Shown: positions 54,401-62,605, numbered from the stretch's first letter. The stretch is DNA of 64,000 nt from GCA-016699835 sp964543905 (GCA_964543905.1 CAZIZO010000003.1:344792-408791); one strand, 5' to 3'. Numbers and translations: made by a program. The notes: generated by a model from the letters alone, not told the origin.

Positions 54401-54724
54401 ATCCTCAGCCTCAAGGCCGGCGGGGTCGGGCTCAACCTCACCGCCGCCACCCATGTCTTCCACTTCGACCGCTGGTGGAACCCGGCCGTCGAGAATCAGG
54501 CCACCGACCGAGCCTATCGCATCGGGCAGACCCGCACCGTCCAGGTCCACAAGTTCGTGGTGCGCGGCACGCTCGAAGAACGCATCGACCAGATGATCGA
54601 GAGCAAGACCGCCCTCGCCGAAAACATCATCGGCAGCGGCGAGCAGTGGCTGACCGAACTCGACACATCTCAGTTGCGGGAGATCCTCACGCTTCGCAAT
54701 GATGCGGTGAGTGATGAGGCGTAA
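51404..54724 (+). CDS. SNF2/RapA-family DEAD/DEAH-type helicase
   Basis: 1,106 aa. The N-terminal half is a bacterial SNF2-associated domain (RYRWEIAVGDTSLTLHEFEQLA and RWVEIRPEDVQ, near 490-545). The helicase core follows: Walker A ADDMGLGKTIQLL (about 635), motif Ia LLLVPMSVVGNW, Walker B DEAQYIKNP (about 738), motif III ALTGTPVENRL, and the C-terminal lobe with ILSLKAGGVGLNL and QATDRAYRIGQT (about 1032). Acts as a dsDNA translocase remodelling protein-DNA complexes; the target is unknown. The ATG at 51404 is 3 nt past tRNA-Lys; ATG 51434 is an alternative. No Shine-Dalgarno at either. Confidence 0.92.
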   Translation: MVGPRASAAAMDGRRRDARVVHADFGRILELTTVLHALWSDAALHLWAESAEAWLARSASRRPVDPSAGRDSPEAHPFAVDASSLIASLAVRDLPPSSRVVRIPAVDDVPLPSLRLALAVGQTLDLHAGAAKAVGFTVPTRTVPIDRVVEVLTALADDDALRASDVVLADSVEFFAEAARLVRYLLAQQRFVPALRQRATGDVDGAWMPWVSDESNAQRVSKLVAAMPPSARCAVDRFNHEPWPIVEDFLDSLTDCVCRQALQAENFFESVEDRDPSADPHVAWLRGLLGKSTEIKAAPSARQEIPRRVRGWIGLLEDRGAGSSWRLLLRLNEPAEATWPSGAKPDESELEWNVTFHLQSVDRPSLVLEAADLWLLAGDALTVQGKRVEGPQEIILKELGRASRLYRRLEEALEDSQPSQLSLTTKQAYEFLREVRPILMEQGFAVQVPEWWDSPMARLGARLRVDSGEADAADAQGRTATSSAAGTQLGLGALVKYRWEIAVGDTSLTLHEFEQLAAKRTPLVRVNGRWVEIRPEDVQSAIKFIRENPGGEMSVGDALRMAYASDLKETGIPVIGLEASGWLQAFLASEANAQSLAAIDPPKSFLGTLRPYQTRGVSWMSFMERLGFGLCLADDMGLGKTIQLLALMAHEREQAGQPVPSPGPTLLLVPMSVVGNWIHETRRFCPNLKVVVHHGTDRMLGQTLIDAASNADLVITTYALAHRDRDTLNQVNWWRIVLDEAQYIKNPAAKQTQAVRSFKGARRVALTGTPVENRLAELWSIMDFLNPTYLGTAGGFRQRFGVAIERYHDKARSEQLRGLIRPFVLRRLKTDPTVVADLPEKVESREFCHLTSEQASLYESCVRRMLAEVEEAEGIQRRGLVLSALIKLKQICNHPAQLLKDHDKDVEDAPDDDMPKGAVVVHPSRSGKCIRLIEMLDEVLAEGDKALVFTQFRQMGHMLQGMLRHHLGRDVLFLHGGTTQAQRQSIIETFQKEGTAPILILSLKAGGVGLNLTAATHVFHFDRWWNPAVENQATDRAYRIGQTRTVQVHKFVVRGTLEERIDQMIESKTALAENIIGSGEQWLTELDTSQLREILTLRNDAVSDEA

Positions 54725-54768
54725 GGCCAAGCGTGCGGCAGTCAACCCGTGCCGCCTTATGGTTGGTC

Positions 54769-55721
54769 ATGCCCACCTCCGCTTGGCACTACGTGTCCCC
54801 CATCCTCCAGCGCGTGGCGGATCTTCACGCCGAGCGTCCGATTCGTCGCGTCCTCGATGTCGGCGTCGGCGGCGGCAAGTGGGGCATGCTCACACGCGAG
54901 TTGCTCGACTACTACCACAACGTCGCGTACTTCAAGCCCGACTGGAAGACGCGGATCGAGGGGATTGAGGTCTTTGAGAAGTACCGCACGCCGGCGCATG
55001 ACTACATCCACGACCAGATTCACTGGGGCGACGCGACCCAGATCGTTCAGAAGTTCGGGGGGGGTATGGGTATGACCTCATCATCGCCATGGAGGTCATC
55101 GAGCACCTCGACAAAGCCCCCGGCCTGCGTCTGCTCGATCAACTCGTGAATCTCGCATCCCGCGCGGTCATCCTCAGTTTCCCGCCCGAGGTGGATGCCG
55201 AGGGGCACCACATCTTCGACCAGCACGACACGCATGGCAACGTGCACGAGACGCACCGGTCGATCTGGACCGTCGATGTTCTGAAGGCGTACGACGCGCG
55301 AGAGATCACGCTGCTGTGCTACATGATCGCGGGTCGGGCGCGGGGTCCCGAGGTCGTCGCGCAAGGTGGTACGCAGGAACGCGAGAAGGGTGTGCGCCTG
55401 CTCAACGGTCCCGGCGCCTTTATCGAGTACAAACTCCCCGCCCCGGCCTCGGCGATCGAACTCGAAGTGCTCCAGCATCCGTGGAGCGGCACGCTGCTCG
55501 TGACGGCCGACGGACGCGAGGTGGCCGCGGTCGATTTGTTCGCCGAGGCTGCGGAGGTGACGACCCTGCGCGTGAACCTCGCATCGCCTTCGAGCACGGT
55601 GCGGCTTGCCACTCGCGCGAACCCCGCTCGCAGGGGCAGGAGGCTTGGATTCACGCGATTCGTTCGGCGTAAACCTCGACCGCACCCCTCCGCGCTCCCG
55701 AAAATACGCCCGGGCGCGTGA
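54769..55721 (+). pseudogene. SAM-dependent methyltransferase, frameshifted at a G8 run
   Basis: Two reading frames together encode one class I methyltransferase. The first (to the stop at 55149) has motif I RRVLDVGVGGGKWG and a following EVFEKYRTPAHDY. The second (from about 55065 to 55721) continues with YDLIIAMEVIEHLDKAP, the acidic motif II/III region, and FPPEVDAEGHHIFDQHD. Adding one G to the eight-G run at 55057-55064 restores continuous frame (KFGGGYGYDLIIAMEVIEHL). It is therefore a sequencing error, a recent mutation or a slippage site. TATGGT lies 5 nt before the ATG at 54769. C-terminal part is beta-rich and Arg-rich at its end. Confidence 0.7.
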
Positions 55722-55756
55722 GTGCGTTCCGTGGCTCTCGCTCGTAAACTGCCGTG

Positions 55757-58093
55757 ATGCCCGCCGCACCTCCCAACGCGCCCTCCGGCTCGCCCGACGA
55801 TTCCTCGTCGCCCTGGACGGTTCCGACGCAAGGCGGCGTGGAGTACACCCACGACGCCTCGCCCGTCCCCATCCGCATCGGACGGTACACCATTGTGAGG
55901 CTCATCGGGCAGGGCGGCATGGGCGCGGTCTACGAGGCCGAGCAGGCCCAGCCCAAACGCCGCGTCGCGCTCAAACTCATCCGCCAGGCCTTCGCGGGCG
56001 AGTCGGCTCGCGCCCGCTTCCAGCAGGAATCTCAGCACCTCGCCGACCTGGATCATCCCGCGATCGCCAAGGTCTTCGAGGCCGGCACGCAAACCCAGGA
56101 CATCGGTGGCCCCATCGCCTACATCGCGATGGAGTACGTGCAGGGGGCCGAGGCCATCACCCGCTTCGCCCGAAAGCGTAACCTCCCCCTCCGCGATCGC
56201 CTCGAACTTGTGGCCCAAGTCTGCGACGCGCTCCACCACGCCCACGAGCGCGGCGTCATCCACCGCGACATCAAGCCCGCCAACGTCGTCGTTTCCGATT
56301 CCGGGCAGCCCAAGGTCATCGACTTCGGCGTCGCCCGCGCCGAGAGGCTCGCCGGCGAACGCCGACCGGGCGTCACCCTCGAAGGCCAGATGGTCGGCAC
56401 GCTCGAATACATGGCGCCCGAGCAGTGCCTCGCCGACCCCAACGATCCCCACGCCATCGACCGTCGAACCGACGTCTACGCGTTGGGCCTGCTCCTCTAC
56501 GAACTCGTCGTGGGCTTCATGCCCTACGACGTCTCACGTGCCGACATTCCGACCGCCATCCACGTCATCCGCGAAACGCCCCCCGAGCCGCCGCGCAAGA
56601 ACAACCCCGATCTCCCACGAGAGGTCGAGACGATCATGCTCAAGGCGCTACGGAAAGAGCGTGGAGAGCGCTACGCGACGGCGAAGGACATGGGTGACGA
56701 TCTTCGTCGCTTCCTCCGCGACGAGGCGATCCACGCCATACCCGAGACCCGTGCGGAGGCGATCGCCCGTGCCGCCCGTCGCTCGGTCGAGCGCCGCCCG
56801 TGGTCCACGATCGCGATGTACACGATGGGAGCCGCCCTGCTTGCCGTTCTGGTCGCGCTGCCGCTCTCGCTGACACTGCTGCAACCCCTGAATCGATGGT
56901 ACTCGGGCGTGTTCACCCGACTTGCGCCGAGCACGAGCGCCGTGTCGCTCGATCCGTTCGTGATCATCGGGCGCACCGAGTCCACGGGCAACGGTTCGGC
57001 GCTGGCCCAGAGACTGGGCGTTGAGAACTTTGACCCAAGTCAGAAGCCCGCGTGGCGCTTGCTTCACGGCCAACTGATGACGCGGTTGGCCGCGGCCTCG
57101 CCCTCGATCGTCGCGTTCGACATGTTCTTCCGTGTCCCGACCGTGTATGACGCCGCCTTTGTGGAGGGTGCGACGGCCCTTGCGAAGTCGGGCGTCCCTG
57201 TCCTCGTCGGTGCCCGGGGCATCGCCGGGCCCGATGGTGCGCCCTTCGTCTCGCCCAACATCCTCCCCCACGTTCGCTGGGGCGACGTCGCCGCCCAGCC
57301 CGTCGCCCAGGGCGCCTGCATGCTGACGGCCCTCTACGTTCCCGAAGGCCTGCCCCCGAAGCCGTCGTGGGGGATGCAGGTCTTCGCCCACCTCCGCGAG
57401 CCGAGCGCAACGCCGCAGTACGTTCTCAAGTCTTCGGAGGAACTCGAGGTTCGCTGGCTCAAGCCGCACCGCATGTTTTCCAACGTGGATTCCTATGCCC
57501 GACCGCCCGAGTCCATCCCCGTGCTCGAGCAGCGTCCCGTCTCGGGTGAACTGGACCACGAAGCGCCGGGCGCTCGATACTTCGGTGTGTTGCTCGATCC
57601 CCTGACGAAAGCGCGGGCCGAGTCGGTCGTCATTCCCTACGAGCAGGCGCTGTCCATGTCCGACCAGGAACTCCGCCAACGCGTCGAGGGAAAGGCCGTG
57701 CTGGTCGCGCACCTCGCCGATCCCGAGGACACCTTCACGATCAACGGCGAACCCCAGCCGGGGGTCTTTTTGCAACTCGCGGCTCTCGGCACGTTGCACG
57801 CCCGAGCGGCGCTGGAGTACGTCGATCACACCACCGCGATCCTGCTCGTGCTGCTCGCCGCCGTCTTCGGAGCGACGCTCGCCCTGGCGCTTCATCGCAT
57901 GCCGATCATTCTCCAAACATCGGCCTTCGTCCTCGCGTTGACGATCGTGCTGCTCGGTGGTAGTTTGTGGGCCTACGCGCGGTTTCGGCTCGTCTTCGAG
58001 CCCTTCACGCCCTTGGCCGCCGCGCTCGTCGCGGCCGTCTTCGTTCGCTGGCTGCTGACGCTGCGACGCCAGCATTCCGGCACGCCCGCGTAA
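55757..58093 (+). CDS. Membrane serine/threonine kinase with CHASE2 sensor
   Basis: 778 aa. The cytoplasmic Hanks-type kinase (about 42-330) is complete: glycine loop GQGGMGAVYEAE, catalytic Lys in VALKLI, HRDIKPANVVV (about 168), DFG (about 188) and APEQ. A transmembrane helix (about 351-374) leads to an extracytoplasmic CHASE2-type domain (about 380-680; VAFDMFFRVPTVYDAAF, GVPVLVGARG, the VLVAHLADPEDTF fold). Three C-terminal transmembrane helices (691-765) follow. It probably senses an external signal and phosphorylates cytoplasmic partners. TAAACT lies 6 nt before the ATG at 55757. Confidence 0.9.
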   Translation: MPAAPPNAPSGSPDDSSSPWTVPTQGGVEYTHDASPVPIRIGRYTIVRLIGQGGMGAVYEAEQAQPKRRVALKLIRQAFAGESARARFQQESQHLADLDHPAIAKVFEAGTQTQDIGGPIAYIAMEYVQGAEAITRFARKRNLPLRDRLELVAQVCDALHHAHERGVIHRDIKPANVVVSDSGQPKVIDFGVARAERLAGERRPGVTLEGQMVGTLEYMAPEQCLADPNDPHAIDRRTDVYALGLLLYELVVGFMPYDVSRADIPTAIHVIRETPPEPPRKNNPDLPREVETIMLKALRKERGERYATAKDMGDDLRRFLRDEAIHAIPETRAEAIARAARRSVERRPWSTIAMYTMGAALLAVLVALPLSLTLLQPLNRWYSGVFTRLAPSTSAVSLDPFVIIGRTESTGNGSALAQRLGVENFDPSQKPAWRLLHGQLMTRLAAASPSIVAFDMFFRVPTVYDAAFVEGATALAKSGVPVLVGARGIAGPDGAPFVSPNILPHVRWGDVAAQPVAQGACMLTALYVPEGLPPKPSWGMQVFAHLREPSATPQYVLKSSEELEVRWLKPHRMFSNVDSYARPPESIPVLEQRPVSGELDHEAPGARYFGVLLDPLTKARAESVVIPYEQALSMSDQELRQRVEGKAVLVAHLADPEDTFTINGEPQPGVFLQLAALGTLHARAALEYVDHTTAILLVLLAAVFGATLALALHRMPIILQTSAFVLALTIVLLGGSLWAYARFRLVFEPFTPLAAALVAAVFVRWLLTLRRQHSGTPA

Positions 58094-58120
58094 GATCGTG
58101 CCCCCTCGAAGGAGAATCAC

Positions 58121-58891
58121 GTGCGGAACCTCATCGTGTTGACGTTGCTTCCGTTGCTCATGTTGAGCGCGTGCCGCACCCGGAGTTCCATCATGCCCAT
58201 GACGACCACCTGCATCCCCGGCCCCGTCACGCGAGACACGGTCGCGACCGGAAAGTCCATCGAGTACACGGGCGTCAACCTCGTGCTCAGCGGCGGAACG
58301 ACCGAACTCGCCCAACTCTACCGCTTCGATGGATTCCGATACCCGGAGCACAATCCCACTGCCCCTCCGCTCTCGGATTACAAGGTGCTCCTCGGCTCCC
58401 GCGGCGCGCAGGCCCGGGCCCATATCCATCATTCCGAGGAGTCGCTCGTGGTCGAAGAGGGCGTCGTCGCCGCGATCGGGATCGCCCCGATCATCTATGT
58501 CAAAATGGTCCGGCTCGGCTCGGAGAGCAGCACCCTCGCCGCCGAGACCTGCCCGGAGGGTGATTATTTGTACTTCGTCAAGGGCCACGGCACGTCCCCG
58601 GTCGCCAAGGTCGCCATCGAGGGTTCGACCAACCCTCCGGTCATCCTCACCCCCGGGCAGTTTGTCCTCGTCACCAACCCAGCCACCGCGCCGGTCATCG
58701 GCCCTCCGCAGAGCATCACGGGCGACGAGCACGCGACCGAGTTCATCAAGTACATGTCCAAACGCGCCGCCGCCGCAGGGGTTCCCTTCGATCATGCGGG
58801 CGGATGGGGCTCCTCGGGCGGGGCAGCCTCGATGAATAGCGAACTCAAGACGACGTCGGCCTCGATCTTCGCTGGCGCGGGCACCAAGTGA
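58121..58891 (+). CDS. Hypothetical lipoprotein
   Basis: A 256-aa protein with a lipoprotein signal (lipobox MLSAC, about residue 18). The body begins with Thr/Met-rich sequence and has beta-type segments such as YTGVNLVLSGGTTELAQLY and GSTNPPVILTPGQFVLVTNP. No family is recognised. The GTG start at 58121 has GAAGGAG 7 nt upstream. It ends with TGATG shared with the following SMR gene, so the two are coupled. Confidence 0.7.
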   Translation: MRNLIVLTLLPLLMLSACRTRSSIMPMTTTCIPGPVTRDTVATGKSIEYTGVNLVLSGGTTELAQLYRFDGFRYPEHNPTAPPLSDYKVLLGSRGAQARAHIHHSEESLVVEEGVVAAIGIAPIIYVKMVRLGSESSTLAAETCPEGDYLYFVKGHGTSPVAKVAIEGSTNPPVILTPGQFVLVTNPATAPVIGPPQSITGDEHATEFIKYMSKRAAAAGVPFDHAGGWGSSGGAASMNSELKTTSASIFAGAGTK

Positions 58892-59223
58892 TGACTTCCT
58901 TCCACTTGGTCCTCGCGATCATCTTCGAGGCGGGCTGGGCCATCAGCATGAAGGCCTCGCCCCGGCTCGATCTTTCCTGGCCCACCGCGCGCACTCTGGC
59001 GCTCTATCTCGCCTCGCTCATGTTCCTCACGCTGGCCGTCCGCAAGATGGACCTCGGGCTCGCCTATGCGATCTGGGCGGGCAGCGGGGCGGTGCTGATC
59101 GCCCTCGCGGGATTCGCCTACTTCAGGGAGCCGTTGACGGCCGCACGCGTCGCCTTCATGGGGCTCATCTTCGTGGGCGTGGTCGGCCTCCTCTTCACGG
59201 AGCGTCACGCCACGCCCGCCTGA
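58891..59223 (+). CDS. Small multidrug resistance (SMR) family transporter
   Basis: A 110-aa protein with four transmembrane helices. The essential Glu of helix 1 is present in VLAIIFEAGWAISMK (about residue 13). Helix 2 has LASLMFLTLAVRKMDLGLAYAIWAGSGAV, very close to the EmrE/QacE/SugE type, and helices 3-4 follow. SMR dimers exchange protons for cationic drugs or guanidinium. The WAGSGAV and LGLAYAIW motif suggests a QacE/EmrE-like or paired member. It is coupled by 1-nt overlap to the lipoprotein gene; a GTG at 58888 is the alternative start. Confidence 0.88.
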   Translation: MTSFHLVLAIIFEAGWAISMKASPRLDLSWPTARTLALYLASLMFLTLAVRKMDLGLAYAIWAGSGAVLIALAGFAYFREPLTAARVAFMGLIFVGVVGLLFTERHATPA

Positions 59224-59226
59224 TCG

Positions 59227-60090
59227 TCAGTTCACCCCGTCCGCCGCGTCGTCTTCCGCGGGCTTGGAGAACGCGTCCCCCTGCACGCTCTCGTTCGTGA
59301 TGACGATCTCCACCCGCTGGTTCGTGCGGGCGCTCTCCGCCTCAAAGGTCTTCGCGACCAGTCGGTCGTTGTCCCCGCACGCCACCACCCGGAAGTTCTC
59401 CTTCTTGACCCCGACATCCACCAGGGCCCGCGCCACCGCCATCGCCCGGTCGTACGAAAGCCGCATCGACGATTCCAGATTGCGCTTCGCTTCGAACTGG
59501 CTCGCGTGCCCACGGATCTCGATGATCCACGGCTGATCGCGCAACTTGGGAGACGCGTCGCGGATGATGTCCCGCCCGCTCTGGCTCAGAATCCCCGAGT
59601 TCTCGGGGAACGGCACCACCGCCGTGACCTGTCGATAGTCGCTCGGACGGCTCGCCTGCACGTCCTGGAATCGACCCTTCGGCCCGTCCTGCGTCGCCTC
59701 GCCCCCGTTCCGCTCCACGATCCGCTTGATCAACAATCGATCCTCCGGATTGTCCGTCGTCGGCGGGCTGTTGAAGCCCTCGCGGATCGAGAGGATCATG
59801 TCCAGCACGTGCGAGTTGGGTCCTCCCGAATAGTTCTCCACTTCGCCCTTGTCACCCCCCTGCACGGGGTTCCCCTTTGGGCCCATGTTCATCGCCAGCA
59901 GAATTACGAAGAACCCCATCATGAGCGCGACGTTGTCGGCGAACGAGATCAGCCACTCCGGCGCACCCTCTTCGCCATGCCCGCCTCCGCCGCCGTGTCC
60001 CCCGCCATGCGCCCCACTCCCATGTCCACCGCCATGGCCTCCGCCGCCATGCTCTTCGCCCTCGCCATGTCCCTCTTCATGCTCTGCCAT
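59227..60090 (-). CDS. motB: Flagellar motor stator protein B (MotB), His/Gly-rich N-terminus
   Basis: A 287-aa protein. The first 42 residues are cytoplasmic, with eight His among Gly and Glu. One transmembrane helix PEWLISFADNVALMMGFFVILL includes the conserved proton-path Asp (about residue 52). The C-terminal OmpA-like peptidoglycan-binding domain (about 170-275) has IEIRGHASQFEAKRNLESSMRLSYDRA. Works with MotA to couple ion flow to rotation or to a related motor-like process. No plug segment is recognised with certainty. Shine-Dalgarno GAGGG precedes the ATG at 60090. Confidence 0.87.
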   Translation of the reverse strand: MAEHEEGHGEGEEHGGGGHGGGHGSGAHGGGHGGGGGHGEEGAPEWLISFADNVALMMGFFVILLAMNMGPKGNPVQGGDKGEVENYSGGPNSHVLDMILSIREGFNSPPTTDNPEDRLLIKRIVERNGGEATQDGPKGRFQDVQASRPSDYRQVTAVVPFPENSGILSQSGRDIIRDASPKLRDQPWIIEIRGHASQFEAKRNLESSMRLSYDRAMAVARALVDVGVKKENFRVVACGDNDRLVAKTFEAESARTNQRVEIVITNESVQGDAFSKPAEDDAADGVN

Positions 60091-60137
60091 GGCTCAACCC
60101 TCGCACGCGACGCAACCGCTCGCTCGGCCCGCGGCGC

Positions 60138-60920
60138 TTACGCCGCCAACTTCATCTTCGATCGAACCGCCGCGGGCACGAAGGCCATCATCTTGTCCTG
60201 AGTCACGCGCGGGTTGTCCCCGGCCTGGATCGACAGGATCGCCTGGAGCATCAACTCCCGGTTCAGCATCTCCTCGCTGGACCGCAACGCCAACTTGTCC
60301 CCGATCGGCCCGCACACCGCGTTCGCGATGATGGCGCCGTACATGGTGGCCACGACGGCGAGCGCGAGCGCGTTCCCGAGGGCTCCGATGTCCGCGCTCG
60401 CCAACTTCCCGAACATACCGACCTGACCGACCAGCGTTCCGACCAGCCCGTACCCGGGGCCGTACACCTTGATGAGGTCAAAGAACTTCTTGCCCGCCTT
60501 GTGCCGATCCGCCATCGCGAGCACTTCCATGCGCAGCGCCTGCTCGATGTTCGCGGGGTCCGTCCCGTCGATCGCCATTTTCAGCCCGGCCGCGAGGAAC
60601 GGGTCGCCGATCTTCGCGACCTCGCCCTCCAACGCCAGGATGCCGTCCCGTCGAGCCTTTTCGCTCAACTTCGCGATCAGTTCGATCACCTGGACGACCG
60701 ACATCGACTTCTGGAACATGAACCGCTTGATGTAGCCCGGCACCTGCATCATCTTGTCCATGGGCATCGCCATGAACGTCACCGAGATCGACCCGCCGCC
60801 CACCATCAGGACGCCTTCCATCGAGAAGAACATCATGAAGTTGCCGTGCGAGACTTCGTAGAACACGAAGCCCAGACAGCCGAAGCCGATCAACATGCCG
60901 ATGAGACTGGCCTTGTCCAT
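60138..60920 (-). CDS. motA: Flagellar motor stator protein A (MotA)
   Basis: A 260-aa stator subunit with four transmembrane segments. SISVTFMAMPMDKMMQVPGYIKRFMFQ is the first cytoplasmic loop, followed by EKARRDGILALE, the charged MotA motif (R and E interacting with the rotor). Helices 3 and 4 have YGPGYGLVGTLVGQVGMFGKL and ALALAVVATMYGAIIANAVCGPIGDKL. It precedes motB by 47 nt in one operon. No other flagellar gene is in the window. Confidence 0.93.
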   Translation of the reverse strand: MDKASLIGMLIGFGCLGFVFYEVSHGNFMMFFSMEGVLMVGGGSISVTFMAMPMDKMMQVPGYIKRFMFQKSMSVVQVIELIAKLSEKARRDGILALEGEVAKIGDPFLAAGLKMAIDGTDPANIEQALRMEVLAMADRHKAGKKFFDLIKVYGPGYGLVGTLVGQVGMFGKLASADIGALGNALALAVVATMYGAIIANAVCGPIGDKLALRSSEEMLNRELMLQAILSIQAGDNPRVTQDKMMAFVPAAVRSKMKLAA

Positions 60921-61202
60921 CCACGCACCTGTCTAGGGATCGATGACACGTCGAGGCCCCATGCCTCGTCGAGTGGATATCGAACCAAACTCAAGTGCAT
61001 CGGAGTCGGACTGAGCAGGAATCGCGATCCGGTGTCGATCGTGCCGTCCATGACGCACACGCCACGCGATCCCCCCAAGACGGGGGGGTGCATCCCCGAC
61101 CCGGATCCATTGGTATGCCCAGGCGAGTGTCCACGTTTCTTGCATTCGGAGCGTGAGTGTGGCTCAGCCCCCTCGTTGCAGGATGCACACAGGAGAACCG
61201 CC

Positions 61203-62033
61203 ATGACCGAACTCTCTCCGGACCGTCCCGAGCGTGTTGGTAGTACGCGCGAGTGGCTCCGTTGGCTCCTGGTTGCAAGTCCCACCCGACGCCGGCTCAT
61301 CATCGCGTTCCTGGCGTGGCTCGGGGTTTTCCTCGTCGGACTCTCGGTCCCGAGCAAGCCCTTTCGCGATCTGATCATCGCCTCGTGCTTCAACTACGGG
61401 TACCCGCCGACGGTCGCCGGGACGGCGCGAGCCTCGTCATCCGCGTCGGACGGATCGAGTTCGGTGCCCGCGGCCAAGACAGGTTCCACTCACGACTCCC
61501 GCAAGGATGACACGAAAGCAAGCCCGCCGGCCCGGGTGCTGTCGCTGGGTGTGCTCGTGCTCTGGCTGATCCCGATCCTGCTCGCGATCCTGGTTTCCTT
61601 TACTCCAACAAACTTGCTCCTGCTCTGTGTCCTGGGGGCGTTGCTCGGGGCCTACGCGGTCCAACTCCTTCCGGGCACCCTCGACACTTCGAACGAACCC
61701 AACGCAACAAGGGGCAATGAGGGACAACGCCCTGACTCGAGCCGTCGCCCTAGCCTGCCGCTTGCCACCGCCGCGGTCCTGCACGGCCTCTGCGTCTTCC
61801 TCGGTGTGGCGAGCGGGCTCTTCATCGTGCAGGGGCAGATCAAGTGGGACGAGCAAGAGCCCAGCATGTACCTGCGCCTCGCCGCCGTCGCGACCTTATT
61901 CAGCGTCGTCGCGGGTTCCAATCCCAACTTTCTACGACAACTCGCGGCCGCATTCAAGCCGTTCTCGAATCATGTGAAGGATCGCGGTTCGGACGGATCA
62001 GACGGGTCCCCACTACCGGGCACATCCACGTGA
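61203..62033 (+). CDS. Hypothetical multi-pass membrane protein
   Basis: A 276-aa protein with about four hydrophobic helices: LLIAFLAWLGVFLVGLSV-like (about 40-60), LSLGVLVLWLIPILLAILVSF (about 115-140), LLLLCVLGALLGAYAV and ATAAVLHGLCVFLGVASGLFI. Hydrophilic linkers are Ser/Asp-rich. No family is recognised. AGGAG 6-8 nt before the ATG at 61203 supports the start. It is convergent with the asparaginase gene. Confidence 0.65.
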   Translation: MTELSPDRPERVGSTREWLRWLLVASPTRRRLIIAFLAWLGVFLVGLSVPSKPFRDLIIASCFNYGYPPTVAGTARASSSASDGSSSVPAAKTGSTHDSRKDDTKASPPARVLSLGVLVLWLIPILLAILVSFTPTNLLLLCVLGALLGAYAVQLLPGTLDTSNEPNATRGNEGQRPDSSRRPSLPLATAAVLHGLCVFLGVASGLFIVQGQIKWDEQEPSMYLRLAAVATLFSVVAGSNPNFLRQLAAAFKPFSNHVKDRGSDGSDGSPLPGTST

Positions 62034-62052
62034 TGATGTCCGCGAAACGTCT

Positions 62053-62574
62053 CTACGCCTTCACGAACGTCCAATGCTCCCGGTCTTTCTTCACCCCCGG
62101 GAACGCCAGCGCCCGCCCGTGCGACACGCACCACACGCCCGGCCCAAGCGTCCCCGTCGCAAAGATCGCCTCCGTCAAGTTCTGCAACGCGTCCGACCGC
62201 GTCATCTCGAACGGTCTCATCGCCCCCGTCAGCACGATCGGCACCCTCGGCGACTTGATCTCGCGATACAACTGCTCCCCCGTGTTCTCCAGGGTGTCCG
62301 TCCCGTGCAGGATCACGATGCCCGAGGCCTCGGTCACAATCGTGGAATCGCCCCCGGCGACGCGCACCGCCTCGACGATCCGCGCCCGATCGGCGTCGGT
62401 CATGAACTGGCTGTCCTTGCTCATCAACTCGATGATGTTGACCGCCGTCCCCTCGAGGCGCAGCCGACGGAGCATCCGCCGCACGATCGACCGTCGGTTC
62501 TCGAGGTTGCCCGAGGTCTCGTCGTACGTCTTCTCGATCGTGCCGCCGGTGGTAATCAACGTGATGGATCGCAT
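62053..62574 (-). CDS. Short asparaginase-domain protein
   Basis: A 173-aa protein with the N-terminal asparaginase domain only. ITTGGTIEKTYDE carries the nucleophilic Thr, VILHGTDTLENTG the second catalytic Thr-Asp motif, and VLTGAMRPFE the Lys-loop region. Standard type I/II enzymes are about 330 aa with a second domain that completes the dimer site. It therefore belongs to the short asparaginase-domain family; activity is uncertain. The start is the ATG at 62574; an in-frame GTG-region extension to 62622 is rejected. It is 31 nt downstream of aroA on the same strand. Confidence 0.85.
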   Translation of the reverse strand: MRSITLITTGGTIEKTYDETSGNLENRRSIVRRMLRRLRLEGTAVNIIELMSKDSQFMTDADRARIVEAVRVAGGDSTIVTEASGIVILHGTDTLENTGEQLYREIKSPRVPIVLTGAMRPFEMTRSDALQNLTEAIFATGTLGPGVWCVSHGRALAFPGVKKDREHWTFVKA

Positions 62575-62605
62575 GGGATCGGAAGTGTAGCGAGCGAGCG
62601 CGGCG

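Noticed and set aside
56648..58795. 715-aa minus-strand frame antisense to the kinase and lipoprotein
   Set aside because: Spans two opposite-strand genes with good motifs; composition Arg/Gly-rich, no domain.
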